Source: Clostridium thermobutyricum (lineage in GTDB: Bacteria; Bacillota; Clostridia; Ch29). Taken from it: 64,000 nt of DNA. How positions within the stretch are numbered: the stretch's first letter is position 1; each line of letters starts with the position of its first letter. The stretch spans positions 57,658 through 121,657 of the forward strand of contig JAENYX010000002.1 of NCBI GenBank assembly GCA_016841565.1, read 5' to 3'. A program made the translations under genes and the position numbers. The notes beneath the pieces were generated by a model. That model was given only the letters and a program-made list of their open reading frames with translations. It did no database searches and had not been told where the DNA came from. Positions 43,726-52,994 of this stretch are shown here, piece after piece.

Positions 43726-45447
43726 ATGAGGCCCTGGATGAGGCTTAGCGTTTTTTTTATTCTATGCTGCGCCGTTATATATTTCGGAGGCAGTTATTAT
43801 ATACAATATAGCACTCAAAACAGAGCACCGGATGTATTTGACCGGGATGGCTGGGTTAACCCTCTTAACAGAATGGGCATCAGTGAAAATGCCGCCATAT
43901 ATAAAGATAACATGCAGGCAAGGGCAGATGTGTTGTATGTAACTGTTCTTGGCGCGGCGAAGGATGAAAACGGCAGCTTGTATAATTTTGCAGACCTGTT
44001 AGGCCGGGATGCCCCCAGAAATGGCTGGGAGCCGGTATTTGAGGTTTATTTCCGGGATGACAGCAAAGGTATAGTTGATAACAGTCTGTTTATGAGACAA
44101 CCAAATGCAACCATAGAACTGAGGGGAGCACCCGAGGCGGCCGATTATAGGAAGTCCTTCAAACTGAGACTGTATGACAATGAAGGACTATGGAACGGCC
44201 AGAAGATAATAAATTTGAACAAGCATTATACAGACCCTCTGAGAATACGCAACAAGCTGTCCTTTGACTACTTTTCGGTAGTGCCTGATATAACAAGCTT
44301 TCGAACCAGATTTGTAAGACTGTTCATAAAGGACTTATCCAATAAGACCTTAGACGACAGTTTTATTGACTATGGGTTGTTTACCCAGGTTGAACAGCCG
44401 AACGGATTATTTCTTACCAACCATGGGCTGGATCCAAACGCGCACCTGTATGAGGCTGAAAGCTTCAAGTTTTTGAGGTATTCCGAAAGCATAAAACTAA
44501 AGCAGGAGAGTGACTATTCTAAAGACAAGTTTGAGGAGATATTGGAAATAAGGGGCAACGACGACCATAGCAAGCTGATAGGGCTACTAGAGAAGGTAAA
44601 CGATGAAAATATTGATATTAATCGGATTATTGATAAGCATTTCGACAGGGAAAACTACCTGACATGGCTGGCTGCCAATATACTTTTTGATAATTACAAG
44701 GTATCGGATGCCAATTTCATATTGTACAGTCCGCTAAATTCTGAGAAGTGGTATTTTATGCCGTGGGATTGCGAGGATTCGTGGGGTATCGAAAAAGAAA
44801 GACCGGAATGGCAAAGGGGTATATCTATGTACTGGGATAATGTACTTCATAGGAGATTCCTCCGGGATCCCGGAAATGTCCATGCCCTCGGCAGGAAAAT
44901 TGAACAATTGGGCAGCGTGGTAAACAGACAGCAAACGGAAGGTTTTCTGGATTCTTATTATAATATTGTTCTTTCAAACATTGCTATGCTGCCCGATCTT
45001 AAATATCTGCCTGTTACCCTGGAGGACTATTTAAGCCGGTATGAAATATTGCCTGATCTGGTTGAAAAAAACCGTGTCAGTTACCACCAGTTGCTGGAGA
45101 AGCCAATGCCCTTTGAAATGACTGGCCCCCGGCAGCAGCAAAACAAATACATTTTTACATGGGAGCAGTCCTATGACCTCCAGCAAGACAGTCTGTACTA
45201 CCATTTTGAGTTGAGCAGGGATAAAAGCTTTGTTTCTTCCGTGGTTTCTGTAAGCGACATAGAAGATACGGGCATTGAGGTTGAAAACCTGCAGCCGGGT
45301 GCATATTACTGGCGGGTGACTGCCTGGGATACAAATGGGAATTGGCAGACCGCCTCAAATATTTACACCGACGAATTTGGTGATTACTATTTCGGTATAA
45401 AAGCATTTGAGATTGACAAGGGAAGCAATATTAGAGCATATGAATAG
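43726..45447 (+). CDS. cotH: CotH family protein, second copy
   Basis: 573 aa, same plan as the first CotH: N-terminal membrane helix (~8-25), then IELRGAPEAADYRKSFKLRL, LNKHYTDPLRIRNKLSFDYF, LFDNYKVSDANFIL, and WYFMPWDCEDSW. The middle Asp pair of the first copy (WDYD) becomes WDCED here, so the metal site differs. C-terminal beta domain ends with PGAYYWRVTAWD, shared with the first copy. An ancient duplicate bracketing the VTC-DUF4956 pair. Ends the Pel operon at a strong terminator. Confidence 0.85.
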   Translation: MRPWMRLSVFFILCCAVIYFGGSYYIQYSTQNRAPDVFDRDGWVNPLNRMGISENAAIYKDNMQARADVLYVTVLGAAKDENGSLYNFADLLGRDAPRNGWEPVFEVYFRDDSKGIVDNSLFMRQPNATIELRGAPEAADYRKSFKLRLYDNEGLWNGQKIINLNKHYTDPLRIRNKLSFDYFSVVPDITSFRTRFVRLFIKDLSNKTLDDSFIDYGLFTQVEQPNGLFLTNHGLDPNAHLYEAESFKFLRYSESIKLKQESDYSKDKFEEILEIRGNDDHSKLIGLLEKVNDENIDINRIIDKHFDRENYLTWLAANILFDNYKVSDANFILYSPLNSEKWYFMPWDCEDSWGIEKERPEWQRGISMYWDNVLHRRFLRDPGNVHALGRKIEQLGSVVNRQQTEGFLDSYYNIVLSNIAMLPDLKYLPVTLEDYLSRYEILPDLVEKNRVSYHQLLEKPMPFEMTGPRQQQNKYIFTWEQSYDLQQDSLYYHFELSRDKSFVSSVVSVSDIEDTGIEVENLQPGAYYWRVTAWDTNGNWQTASNIYTDEFGDYYFGIKAFEIDKGSNIRAYE

Positions 45448-45450
45448 ACT

Positions 45451-45482
45451 AAAGGGACCCGCTGTGACGGCGGGTCCCTTTA
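45451..45482 (+). terminator. Terminator ending the Pel/CotH operon
   Basis: Perfect stem AAAGGGACCCGC / GCGGGTCCCTTT (one G·C shift at the loop) with loop TGTGAC. Only a short T run follows, but the stem is very stable. Confidence 0.8.
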
Positions 45483-45569
45483 CAGAGTTATATGGATTTT
45501 TCTGTGTATGGCATAATGAATACATGTCCCACATAATATTTAAGAAAGAATACTAAGGTGGTGTGCTTT

Positions 45570-45827
45570 ATGATAAAGACTTCTGATCTCGCCGAAAAGG
45601 AAGTTATAACAATTAAAGAAGGAAGGAATCTGGGACCAATTTCGGATATTCAGGTAAATTTGGAGGAAGGCAGAGTGGAGGCCATAATCATTCCAGGGCC
45701 GGGCAAGTTCCTCGGCTTTTTTAACAGGGAAAACGATTTGTTGATACCATGGAAGGATATTGTTAATATCGGGATAGATGTGATATTGGTTGAATTCAAA
45801 GAGACCATCGATATGGAAAGGGAGTAG
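45570..45827 (+). CDS. ylmC: YlmC/YmxH-type PRC-barrel sporulation protein
   Basis: 85 aa PRC-barrel protein: SDLAEKEVITIKEGRNLGPISDIQVNLEEGRVEAIIIPGPGKF and IPWKDIVNIGIDVILVE. Small YlmC/YmxH proteins of this kind sit near sigG or among sporulation genes in Firmicutes. In Bacillus ylmC lies close to sigE-sigG; here the Pel locus separates them. ATG 45570, with AAGGTGGTG upstream. Confidence 0.85.
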   Translation: MIKTSDLAEKEVITIKEGRNLGPISDIQVNLEEGRVEAIIIPGPGKFLGFFNRENDLLIPWKDIVNIGIDVILVEFKETIDMERE

Positions 45828-45902
45828 CCCTACTGGTAAAAGACGACGATATATATTATAATTCATACAAAGGTTTAGTAAGAATGTCAAGGAGGATTGA
45901 GC

Positions 45903-46379
45903 ATGAAATGTCCGTTTTGCGGAAATTTCGAATCAAAGGTGGTGGATTCCCGGCCTGCCGATGAGGGTTTTACCATCCGCAGGAGAAGGGAATGTAATAA
46001 ATGCTGCGGTCGTTTTACTACTTATGAAAAGCTGGACCGACTGCCGCTGATGGTGGTTAAGAAGGATGGCAGGAGGGAAAGCTTTAACAGAGATAAGGTA
46101 CTAAACGGAGTGATTAAGGCTACCGAAAAAAGGCCTATTTCAATGGACAAGCTTAACGATATGGTGGATGAGGTTGAAAAAAAACTTTATAACATGATGG
46201 AAAAAGAGATTACCAGCAAAACCATAGGAGAAATTATTATGAATAAGCTAAAGGGATTGGACGAGGTAGCTTATGTAAGGTTTGCTTCGGTTTATCGCCA
46301 GTTCAAGGATATAAATACTTTTATGGAGGAACTGAACAAACTGCTGGACAAAGAAAACTCGGAATTTGCGGAGGAATAA
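45903..46379 (+). CDS. nrdR: Transcriptional repressor NrdR
   Basis: 158 aa. Zinc ribbon [18 protein letters not shown]...[12 protein letters not shown], then an ATP-cone (~47-135: [33 protein letters not shown]). It represses ribonucleotide reductase genes when bound to dATP/ATP. One difference from the common zinc site: the second pair reads CNKCC. ATG 45903, with GGAGG 7 nt upstream. Confidence 0.95.
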   Translation: MKCPFCGNFESKVVDSRPADEGFTIRRRRECNKCCGRFTTYEKLDRLPLMVVKKDGRRESFNRDKVLNGVIKATEKRPISMDKLNDMVDEVEKKLYNMMEKEITSKTIGEIIMNKLKGLDEVAYVRFASVYRQFKDINTFMEELNKLLDKENSEFAEE

Positions 46380-46380
46380 A

Positions 46381-47193
46381 ATGGCGTTTATAAGACATGA
46401 CCGGGAGGGCCTGGCGTATTTTACCATACCTTCCTTCGATGATACGGGGCTTGTTAAGCACTGCTTTTCTACCAGGACTGGAGGCTTCAGTAATGGCCAG
46501 GTTAAGGGATTAAACCTGGGCTTCTCAAGACCTGATAAAAGAGAGAACGTAATTGCCAATTTTGAAAGCCTGTGCAAGGTAATAGGAGTAGAGAAGGAAA
46601 GCCTGGTATTATCCCACCAGGTGCACGGCAAGTCTATCAGGAAGGTGACCGCTCAGGATGCAGGTAAAGGAATATGGCGGGATTCGGATATTAAAAATAC
46701 CGATGGACTGATAACCGACCATAGGAGGGTAACCCTCACCACTTTTTATGCCGATTGCGTACCCCTTTTTTTTCTGGATCCCAGGAATAAAGCCATTGGT
46801 TTGGCCCATGCCGGATGGAAGGGTACGGTTGCGGGAATAGCAGGAGAGACCGTTACGCATATGAAACAAGCCTTTGGTTCTCAAACGGCAGATATTCTGG
46901 CGGGTATAGGCCCCTCCATATGCAGGGATTGCTATGAAGTGGATACTCCGGTCATAGTCGGGCTGAAGGAGAATTTTAAATACTGGCGGGAGGTTATTAT
47001 CCCTCTGGGTAAAGACAAATACCTTTTGGATTTACAACAGACAAATAAGAGCATACTGATGGAATATGGAATAAGAGAAGAGAATATAACCGTCAGCGGC
47101 TATTGCACCAGGTGCAGCAATGATATTTTTTACTCCTACAGAAGAGAAGGAAAGGCTGTAGGAAGCCTGGCGGCGCTTTTGCAGTTGGTTTAA
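46381..47193 (+). CDS. pgeF: Peptidoglycan editing factor PgeF (YfiH/laccase-domain)
   Basis: 270 aa. The copper/zinc cysteine-histidine pattern of the family is intact: HQVHG, FYADCVPLFFLDPRNKAIGLAHAGWKGT, GPSICRDCYEV and GYCTRCSNDIFYSYRRE. In E. coli it removes wrongly incorporated L-Ser from UDP-MurNAc peptides; other members act on purine nucleosides. ATG 46381 directly follows nrdR, with GGAGG 6 nt upstream. Corresponds to Bacillus YlmD. Confidence 0.9.
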   Translation: MAFIRHDREGLAYFTIPSFDDTGLVKHCFSTRTGGFSNGQVKGLNLGFSRPDKRENVIANFESLCKVIGVEKESLVLSHQVHGKSIRKVTAQDAGKGIWRDSDIKNTDGLITDHRRVTLTTFYADCVPLFFLDPRNKAIGLAHAGWKGTVAGIAGETVTHMKQAFGSQTADILAGIGPSICRDCYEVDTPVIVGLKENFKYWREVIIPLGKDKYLLDLQQTNKSILMEYGIREENITVSGYCTRCSNDIFYSYRREGKAVGSLAALLQLV

Positions 47194-47216
47194 CCGAGAC
47201 CGGGTAAGGAGGAGTT

Positions 47217-47930
47217 ATGTTGAGAGGTAAATCCATTCTGGTGATAGATGATGAAGAGCATATACTTGAGTTGATTAGATATAATCTTGAAAAGGAAGGA
47301 TATAGAGTTTTGGCCTGCGAGACAGGAGAACGCGGGCTGGAGGTTATATGGCGGGAGATTCCCCATCTTTTGATTCTTGACCTGATGCTGCCGGGAATGA
47401 ATGGATTGGAGGTTTGCAAAAAGCTCAGGGAGGACGACAGGACCATGCGGGTGCCGGTGATTATGCTTACCGCGAAGAGTCAGGTGACAGACAGGGTGGC
47501 AGGCCTTGAGACGGGTGCCGATGACTATCTTACAAAACCCTTCAGCGTCAGGGAATTGGTAGCGAGGGTCAAGGCTGTCCTAAGACGTACATCCGGGAAT
47601 GAAGACCGGCCCGGGGTATTAGAGGTTGGACAGCTTACTATTGACACGTCAGCCTTTCGGGTATATAAAAACGGTAACGAAGTAGAGCTTACAAACAAAG
47701 AATATGAACTTCTAAAAGTGCTGGCAGCTAATAAGGGCAGAACACTTACAAGGGACTATTTGTTGGATAAGGTTTGGGGATATGAATTTTTCGGAGAAAC
47801 ACGAACTGTTGACGTTCATGTAAGGCATCTTCGAAAGAAGCTTGAACCGGATGACGCCTATCCAGGGTATATAGAAACGGTCAGGGGGATTGGGTACCGG
47901 ATGGCCAATAAGGGTGATGACCATGCTTAG
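47217..47930 (+). CDS. phoP: OmpR/PhoB-type response regulator
   Basis: 237 aa. Receiver domain (1-~120) with VIDDEEH acidic pocket, phosphoacceptor Asp55 in LILDLMLPG, and TKPF lysine. Winged-helix DNA-binding domain (~138-232: GNEVELTNKEYELLKVL, TVDVHVRHLRKKLE, IETVRGIGYRM). Together with the next gene it resembles PhoP/PhoR (phosphate response), but no pst genes are adjacent, so the signal is inferred. Confidence 0.88.
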   Translation: MLRGKSILVIDDEEHILELIRYNLEKEGYRVLACETGERGLEVIWREIPHLLILDLMLPGMNGLEVCKKLREDDRTMRVPVIMLTAKSQVTDRVAGLETGADDYLTKPFSVRELVARVKAVLRRTSGNEDRPGVLEVGQLTIDTSAFRVYKNGNEVELTNKEYELLKVLAANKGRTLTRDYLLDKVWGYEFFGETRTVDVHVRHLRKKLEPDDAYPGYIETVRGIGYRMANKGDDHA

Positions 47931-49695
47931 AAAGCTTATGGGGGCTTTTACAGTCCTTATTTTAATTGGGGTTTTGTTGACCGGCCTGTTTTCCATGGAA
48001 ATAGCCAAAACCTACTATTTTAAGAGCGTTGAAGAAAAACTGATTTCCATTGGAAAACTATTGCAGCAGGATATAAATGATAAACTTTCGGTTGGTTCGG
48101 ATTTGGATTTCAGGGAGCTTGCCGTAAAATACGGCAGTAAAACGGCAGAAAGAATAACAATGGTGGATATAGATGGCAGCGTAATGGGGGATTCCGAGGC
48201 CGACCCCGATGAAATGGGAGACCACAGTCAAAGGCCCGAAATCCGGCAGGCATATAAGGAAGGTCTCGGGATAAGTATAAGAACAAGCAGTACCTTAAAG
48301 AAAGAGATGCTGTACATTGCCCTTCCATTGCATGATGGGAACAGGACCACCGGCGCTGTCAGGGTAGGGCTGCCCCTTAACGATATTGATGTCATTCAGA
48401 ACAGAATTTGGAGGTATATTTTTTTCGCAATATTCACAGGAATAACTGTGGCTCTTGTACTTGGCTACAGATATCTTTCTATGATTACAAAGTCAATACG
48501 GGAGATGACCGATATGGCCCGTACCATTGCCGGAGGGACTTTTCATAAAAGGGTAGAGGTAAAAAACGATGACGAGATAGGTAAACTGGCCAGATCTTTC
48601 AATTATATGGCAGAAAAGCTGAGCAGCACAATAAAGGAGCTTATTGACGGCAAATCCAAGACCGAAGCCATGCTCACCAGCTCCAAAAACGGAGTAATTG
48701 CGGTGGATAATTCCGAATGCATTATGCTGATAAACCCGGTAGCCGAAGAATACTTTGGCATCGGTCGGAATCATTCTGAAGGTATACCTTTGTCTGAAAT
48801 AATAGAAGACCATGAAGTGTACCAATTATTGAAGGGGGTTATTTCATCCAGCCATGAGGAGCCGGTGGAATTTGAATTGTCACGGCCGCAATACAGAGTG
48901 TTCAGAGTTTTTTCTTCTCCTATCAGGCCTAAGGTCAGGCACAGCAGAATTATCGGTACGCTGCTGATAGTACAGGATGTCACAAAGATTAGAAAGCTGG
49001 AAAAGATGCGTTCGGATTTTGTTGCCAATGTGACACACGAATTGAGAACCCCTCTGACGTCCATACGGGGCTTTATTGAAACGCTTAAGGAAGGTGCCAT
49101 AGAAGATAAAAATACACGGGTGAGGTTTCTTGATATAATAAGTCTGGAGGCCGAAAGGCTGGAAAGGCTGATAGACGACATACTTACCCTTTCGGAAATA
49201 GAGAACAAAGCCTCACAGCTGCCCGTTAACGATATTGATGTTGTTAGAGTGATAGAGGAAGAAATACTCTCAATAATGAACAAGCAAGCCCGGGAGAAAG
49301 ACATCATCATCGAAACGGATTTTGGTAAAGGACTGCCAATCCTTAAGATGAACAAGGACAGATTTAAGGAAATGCTAATAAACCTTATAGATAATGCTGT
49401 TAAATATAACCGTGAAGGGGGCAGAGTACTGTTATCGGCTTGCCGTTCAGAAAGCAACATGGTATTAAAGGTTAAGGACAACGGTATAGGCATTCCATTG
49501 GAGTACCAGGAAAGGCTGTTTGAAAGGTTTTACAGAGTGGATCGGGGAAGGTCAAGGAAGGGAGGAGGTACGGGGCTTGGTCTGGCAATAGTCAAGCACA
49601 TTGTGCTTTCTGCCAACGGGTCAATAGATGTAAGCAGCCGGCCGGGAGAAGGAACCGAGTTTAAGATAGAGCTACCGCTTGATGGGGGAGAATAA
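47923..49695 (+). CDS. phoR: PhoR-type sensor histidine kinase
   Basis: 590 aa. TM1 (~8-28), an extracellular sensor region (~30-155), TM2 (~160-182), HAMP (~183-235), PAS (~245-355), HisKA with His372 in VTHELRTPLTSIRGF, and HATPase_c (~475-588: NLIDNAVKYNREGG, DNGIGIP, GTGLGLAIVKHI). ATG 47923 overlaps the regulator stop, 6 nt after an AAGGGTG site. The domain order matches PhoR/PnpS. Confidence 0.9.
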   Translation: MLRKLMGAFTVLILIGVLLTGLFSMEIAKTYYFKSVEEKLISIGKLLQQDINDKLSVGSDLDFRELAVKYGSKTAERITMVDIDGSVMGDSEADPDEMGDHSQRPEIRQAYKEGLGISIRTSSTLKKEMLYIALPLHDGNRTTGAVRVGLPLNDIDVIQNRIWRYIFFAIFTGITVALVLGYRYLSMITKSIREMTDMARTIAGGTFHKRVEVKNDDEIGKLARSFNYMAEKLSSTIKELIDGKSKTEAMLTSSKNGVIAVDNSECIMLINPVAEEYFGIGRNHSEGIPLSEIIEDHEVYQLLKGVISSSHEEPVEFELSRPQYRVFRVFSSPIRPKVRHSRIIGTLLIVQDVTKIRKLEKMRSDFVANVTHELRTPLTSIRGFIETLKEGAIEDKNTRVRFLDIISLEAERLERLIDDILTLSEIENKASQLPVNDIDVVRVIEEEILSIMNKQAREKDIIIETDFGKGLPILKMNKDRFKEMLINLIDNAVKYNREGGRVLLSACRSESNMVLKVKDNGIGIPLEYQERLFERFYRVDRGRSRKGGGTGLGLAIVKHIVLSANGSIDVSSRPGEGTEFKIELPLDGGE

Positions 49696-49774
49696 TTCTT
49701 CATTTTCAGCATGGGTTATTTTTTCATAAAAACATTCATAAGACAGCAGCTTAATATTATAAGTTTTCATACTG

Positions 49775-49803
49775 TGAGGAGATTGAATTCTCCTCATTTT
49801 TTA
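49775..49803 (+). terminator. Intrinsic terminator after the two-component pair
   Basis: Stem TGAGGAGA / TCTCCTCA with loop TTGAAT, followed by TTTTTTATT. Confidence 0.8.
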
Positions 49804-49940
49804 TTGCGCATATTAATAGAAAAAAGGGATACATTGGTTAAGCTATATCTTGCGTATGGCTTAGGTACAGTGGTTATGAATAGTTTTTTAAAGCCGAGGG
49901 AAGTCTAAAATATAGAAATACTAAAGAATGGAGTGAGGAA

Positions 49941-50636
49941 ATGCCGGTAGGTTTTATAATATTGGTGACTGTTTCTGTTCTGATACTATTAGGTGTGGCT
50001 CATAGAGTGCTTGACAGATTAAGGCTTACAGACGGAGGGGCACTGGCAGTGGTAGGAGCAATACTTGTAGGAACATTCATACCCGACATAAGTATTACGG
50101 AAAATGTGGCTGTCAATATCGGAGGAGCTATAATACCAATAGCTTTGGCGGTGTATCTGTTTATAAAAGCCGGAACCGCAAAAGAAAAGACCCGGGCAGT
50201 GGTTGCTGCGGTGGCAGCAGGGGCGGTCGTTTACGGTCTGAGCAAATTCTTACCCGCAGGACCCGAAGAAAACCAGTTTATGAATTACCAGTATCTGTAT
50301 GCGCTTATTGGGGGAGGAATAGCCTATCTGCTGGGAAGGTCCAGGCGGTCTGCTTTTATAGCCGGTATAATGGCCATCATTTTGAGCGACCTTGTGCAGG
50401 CGGTAGTCAACTGGTATACCGGGAGCCCGGGCAGGACGGTTTTCGGCGGTGCAGGAGCCTTTGATGCAACCATTATAGCCGGGGTTTTTGCTGTGGTTCT
50501 CGCAGAGGTTGTAGGAGAGACCAGAGAAAAGATGCAGGGTGGTACCGATAAGAAGGATATGGCCTTTGAGAGTGGGAAATTTGTTAAAAACAAAGACAAA
50601 ATGCAAAGAAACGGCGGGGATACGGGTGAAGAATAA
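49941..50636 (+). CDS. DUF1614 membrane protein
   Basis: 231 aa, about seven membrane helices, followed by a charged tail (~195-231). GGALAVVGAILVGTFIPDI and FGGAGAFDATIIAGVFAVVLAE are the DUF1614 signatures. In spore formers this family often sits by spoIIP; here it overlaps spoIIP by 11 nt. The function is unknown; co-expression with SpoIIP suggests a role at the sporulation septum or spore envelope. ATG 49941 behind a GTGAGG site. Confidence 0.75.
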   Translation: MPVGFIILVTVSVLILLGVAHRVLDRLRLTDGGALAVVGAILVGTFIPDISITENVAVNIGGAIIPIALAVYLFIKAGTAKEKTRAVVAAVAAGAVVYGLSKFLPAGPEENQFMNYQYLYALIGGGIAYLLGRSRRSAFIAGIMAIILSDLVQAVVNWYTGSPGRTVFGGAGAFDATIIAGVFAVVLAEVVGETREKMQGGTDKKDMAFESGKFVKNKDKMQRNGGDTGEE

Positions 50637-51741
50637 TAGAATAAAACTTATATTTCTATCTTTGATTCTGTTTATGTTTATCAGTATTGAAGCGTACGCA
50701 GAGACACAGGGGTTTGAGCACAGCAACAAGGGATACTATATAGTATATGAGAAGGATACCCATAATGAAGTATTTGCCACTTCATGGGAGGTGGATGTTG
50801 GAGACCGGTATCTTAGCGGAGACAATAAGATGTATGAGGTGGTTGAGGTAGATAAGAACAACCTTAAGGCATTTGCAAGTTTCATCGAAGAAATAAAACT
50901 GCCCGAAGTTGATGAAACCTTTGTCATCGAGACTCTTCAGACGGCAAAGAAGGAAAAAAAGGTGGCTTTGTATTTCAGCCATAATGCAGAATCCTACGTG
51001 CCCACCGATGGTACCGACAGCAAACCGGGAAACGGTGGAATAATCAATGTGGGGGAGGCATTTAAAAAAGGGTTCAAAAAATACGGGGTTGAAACAATTA
51101 TAAGTAAAACCTCCCATGAACCCCACGATGCAAATTCCTACGTGCGTTCGCGGAGGACGGCCACCAGGCTGCTGCAGCAGGGGCCCGATGCGGTATTTGA
51201 CATCCATAGGGATGCCATACCCAAAAAGTATTATGTGGATACAATAAATAATACTCCCGTGTCCAAGGTCAGGATTGTATTGGGAAGGAGGAACCAAAAC
51301 CTCAAGGCAAACGAAGAACTGGCGCTTAAGATTAAGGCCATATCCGATAAAGCCCATCCGGGTTTTTTAAAGGATATATTTTACGCCAGGGGAGGCTACA
51401 ATCAGGACCTTACCCCAAGGGCACTTTTATTCGAATTCGGGACTCATGAACATACCAGGGACCGGGCCGAGAACAGTGCGGAAATCTTCGCCGAGATTGT
51501 CACAAAGGCTTTGTACGGAGGCCAAACGGCCGAGGGAACGAAAATAAAGGGAGAACAGGACAGCAGCAAAGGGTCGGGATGGGGGATTATTTGGATTGTT
51601 GCTGTAGCCGGACTGGGAGGCTTGGCTTATTTGTTCCTCAGCACCGGGGGAAGAGAGATAAAATCAAAGGTTAAGAGATTTGCAAAGAAAGAGTTTGGCA
51701 GCTTTCTTGCCAGAAGGAATAAAAAGGGGGACAGGCGGTGA
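50626..51741 (+). CDS. spoIIP: Stage II sporulation protein P (SpoIIP)
   Basis: 371 aa. N-terminal signal/TM (~5-22), a LysM-like region (~35-95), the SpoIIP amidase/endopeptidase domain (~100-305), and a C-terminal TM (~325-345). Zinc/catalytic residues: YFSHNAESY, the DIHRDAIP motif and FEFGTHEHT. With SpoIID and SpoIIM it digests septal peptidoglycan during engulfment. GTG 50626 was chosen from GGCGGGGA 8 nt upstream and the ensuing signal sequence. The extra C-terminal membrane helix is unlike Bacillus SpoIIP. Confidence 0.9.
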   Translation: MKNNRIKLIFLSLILFMFISIEAYAETQGFEHSNKGYYIVYEKDTHNEVFATSWEVDVGDRYLSGDNKMYEVVEVDKNNLKAFASFIEEIKLPEVDETFVIETLQTAKKEKKVALYFSHNAESYVPTDGTDSKPGNGGIINVGEAFKKGFKKYGVETIISKTSHEPHDANSYVRSRRTATRLLQQGPDAVFDIHRDAIPKKYYVDTINNTPVSKVRIVLGRRNQNLKANEELALKIKAISDKAHPGFLKDIFYARGGYNQDLTPRALLFEFGTHEHTRDRAENSAEIFAEIVTKALYGGQTAEGTKIKGEQDSSKGSGWGIIWIVAVAGLGGLAYLFLSTGGREIKSKVKRFAKKEFGSFLARRNKKGDRR

Positions 51742-51745
51742 GCCT

Positions 51746-52639
51746 ATGGAAAACTATGGCCGGGTTCTGGTTTCCGGTATAGCCGTGGGAAGTCTCGGCA
51801 GGTTTTTACTTCTAAAAGTTGATTACAGACAATATCCCAGCTTTCCGAGAGGATATGTCACTCACCTTGTACTGGGCATTATTGCAGCTGCGCTGGGTGC
51901 AATAGCTATACCTGCCCTGGCTGAGAAGGAGTACACTGCGGTTACATTTCTGGCCCTGGCGGCTCAGCAGTTCAGAGAAATCAGAAGTATGGAGAGGGAC
52001 AGCCTTGACAAAATTGACCAATCCGAGCTTGTATCAAGGGGCTCGGATTACATAGAGGATATAGCCAAAACCTTTGAGGCCAGAAACTACATTGCAATGG
52101 TTACCGCACTAACAGTAAGCCTTATAGTTTATCTGTCCGGGAATATCATCGCAGGAGTTTTGGCGGGAATTGTGGTTTTTGGAAGTATTGTATACTCACT
52201 GAAGACTGAAAAGGTTGGAGATATCGCCGACGTTATTAAAGCAAGCATCAGCTTTGACGGGCCCCTTCTTATGGTGGACGGGGTAATCATAATGAATATC
52301 GGCCTTGCCGGGGTAAGGGAAAAATATCTTACAAGAGGTTTGGCGGCAAGGATTATACCCAGAGATGATAATGCCAGAGCAACTTTGGGGAGCATAGGGC
52401 AGAGACAAGCCCTGGCGCATAATGCAGCGGCCCAGCTGGGGATTAGAAAAGATGTAGACCAGCCCGAGTTCACTCCGATAGCAAGAAGAAACACTGAAAG
52501 CGGAGATATAGTGCTTGCTGTTTTTCCCATGGAACCGGATATTGAATGTCTTATTGAAGCCATAAAGAAGACACCGGTGCTGGAAAGCTCGAAAAGAAAA
52601 CCCCTTGATTCACCTGCCGGCAGGAAAGCTGCAGACTAG
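51746..52639 (+). CDS. YIEGIA family membrane protein
   Basis: 297 aa. Hydrophobic N-terminal half with several membrane segments, and the name-giving motif as DYIEDIAKTFEARNYIAM near residue 100. A soluble C-terminal domain (~165-290) follows. The family occurs in spore formers beside spoIIP and a small capping partner. Molecular role unknown. ATG 51746 follows AGGCGGTG, 4 nt after spoIIP. Confidence 0.8.
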   Translation: MENYGRVLVSGIAVGSLGRFLLLKVDYRQYPSFPRGYVTHLVLGIIAAALGAIAIPALAEKEYTAVTFLALAAQQFREIRSMERDSLDKIDQSELVSRGSDYIEDIAKTFEARNYIAMVTALTVSLIVYLSGNIIAGVLAGIVVFGSIVYSLKTEKVGDIADVIKASISFDGPLLMVDGVIIMNIGLAGVREKYLTRGLAARIIPRDDNARATLGSIGQRQALAHNAAAQLGIRKDVDQPEFTPIARRNTESGDIVLAVFPMEPDIECLIEAIKKTPVLESSKRKPLDSPAGRKAAD

Positions 52640-52649
52640 AGGTGTAAAT

Positions 52650-52844
52650 GTGGATACTGCTTTTAAAGAAACCATTCTGGCGATAGTTACAACCGAAAAG
52701 GAAAGGGTTATTCATTCCTCCGCCCCCGTATTCTATGCCTGCAATGAAGAGGAGAAAGAGAGGGTGGCAATGATGCTGGCGGGAATAACCCTGGGAATGG
52801 TGCATGATTTGTCAAACGGATGCCTGATAATAATGAGGCATTAA
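52650..52844 (+). CDS. Small partner of YIEGIA ('capping complex subunit')
   Basis: 64 aa from GTG 52650 (AGAGGTG 6 nt upstream). TAFKETILAIVTTEKERVIHSSAPVFYACNEEEKERVAMMLAGIT fits the small protein that regularly follows YIEGIA genes. It is soluble, alpha/beta and acidic. Its role is unknown; the constant pairing suggests a complex. Confidence 0.75.
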   Translation: MDTAFKETILAIVTTEKERVIHSSAPVFYACNEEEKERVAMMLAGITLGMVHDLSNGCLIIMRH

Positions 52845-52994
52845 AGAATGGACAGATTGATGGATTCGGTGCTCTGAAAAGAGTATCGAATCTATTTGAT
52901 TTATGGAAGAAAAATGTCATAATAAGTGTATGTGCTTAATGAAGAATATTTGTGATATAATACTAGTAGCAGGTACTAAATGGAGGTAATGATG

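Noticed and set aside
48771..49493. 240-codon antisense frame inside phoR
   Set aside because: Serine-rich shadow of the kinase domain.
49711..49908. 65-codon frame after phoR
   Set aside because: It spans a clear terminator hairpin and has no ribosome site.
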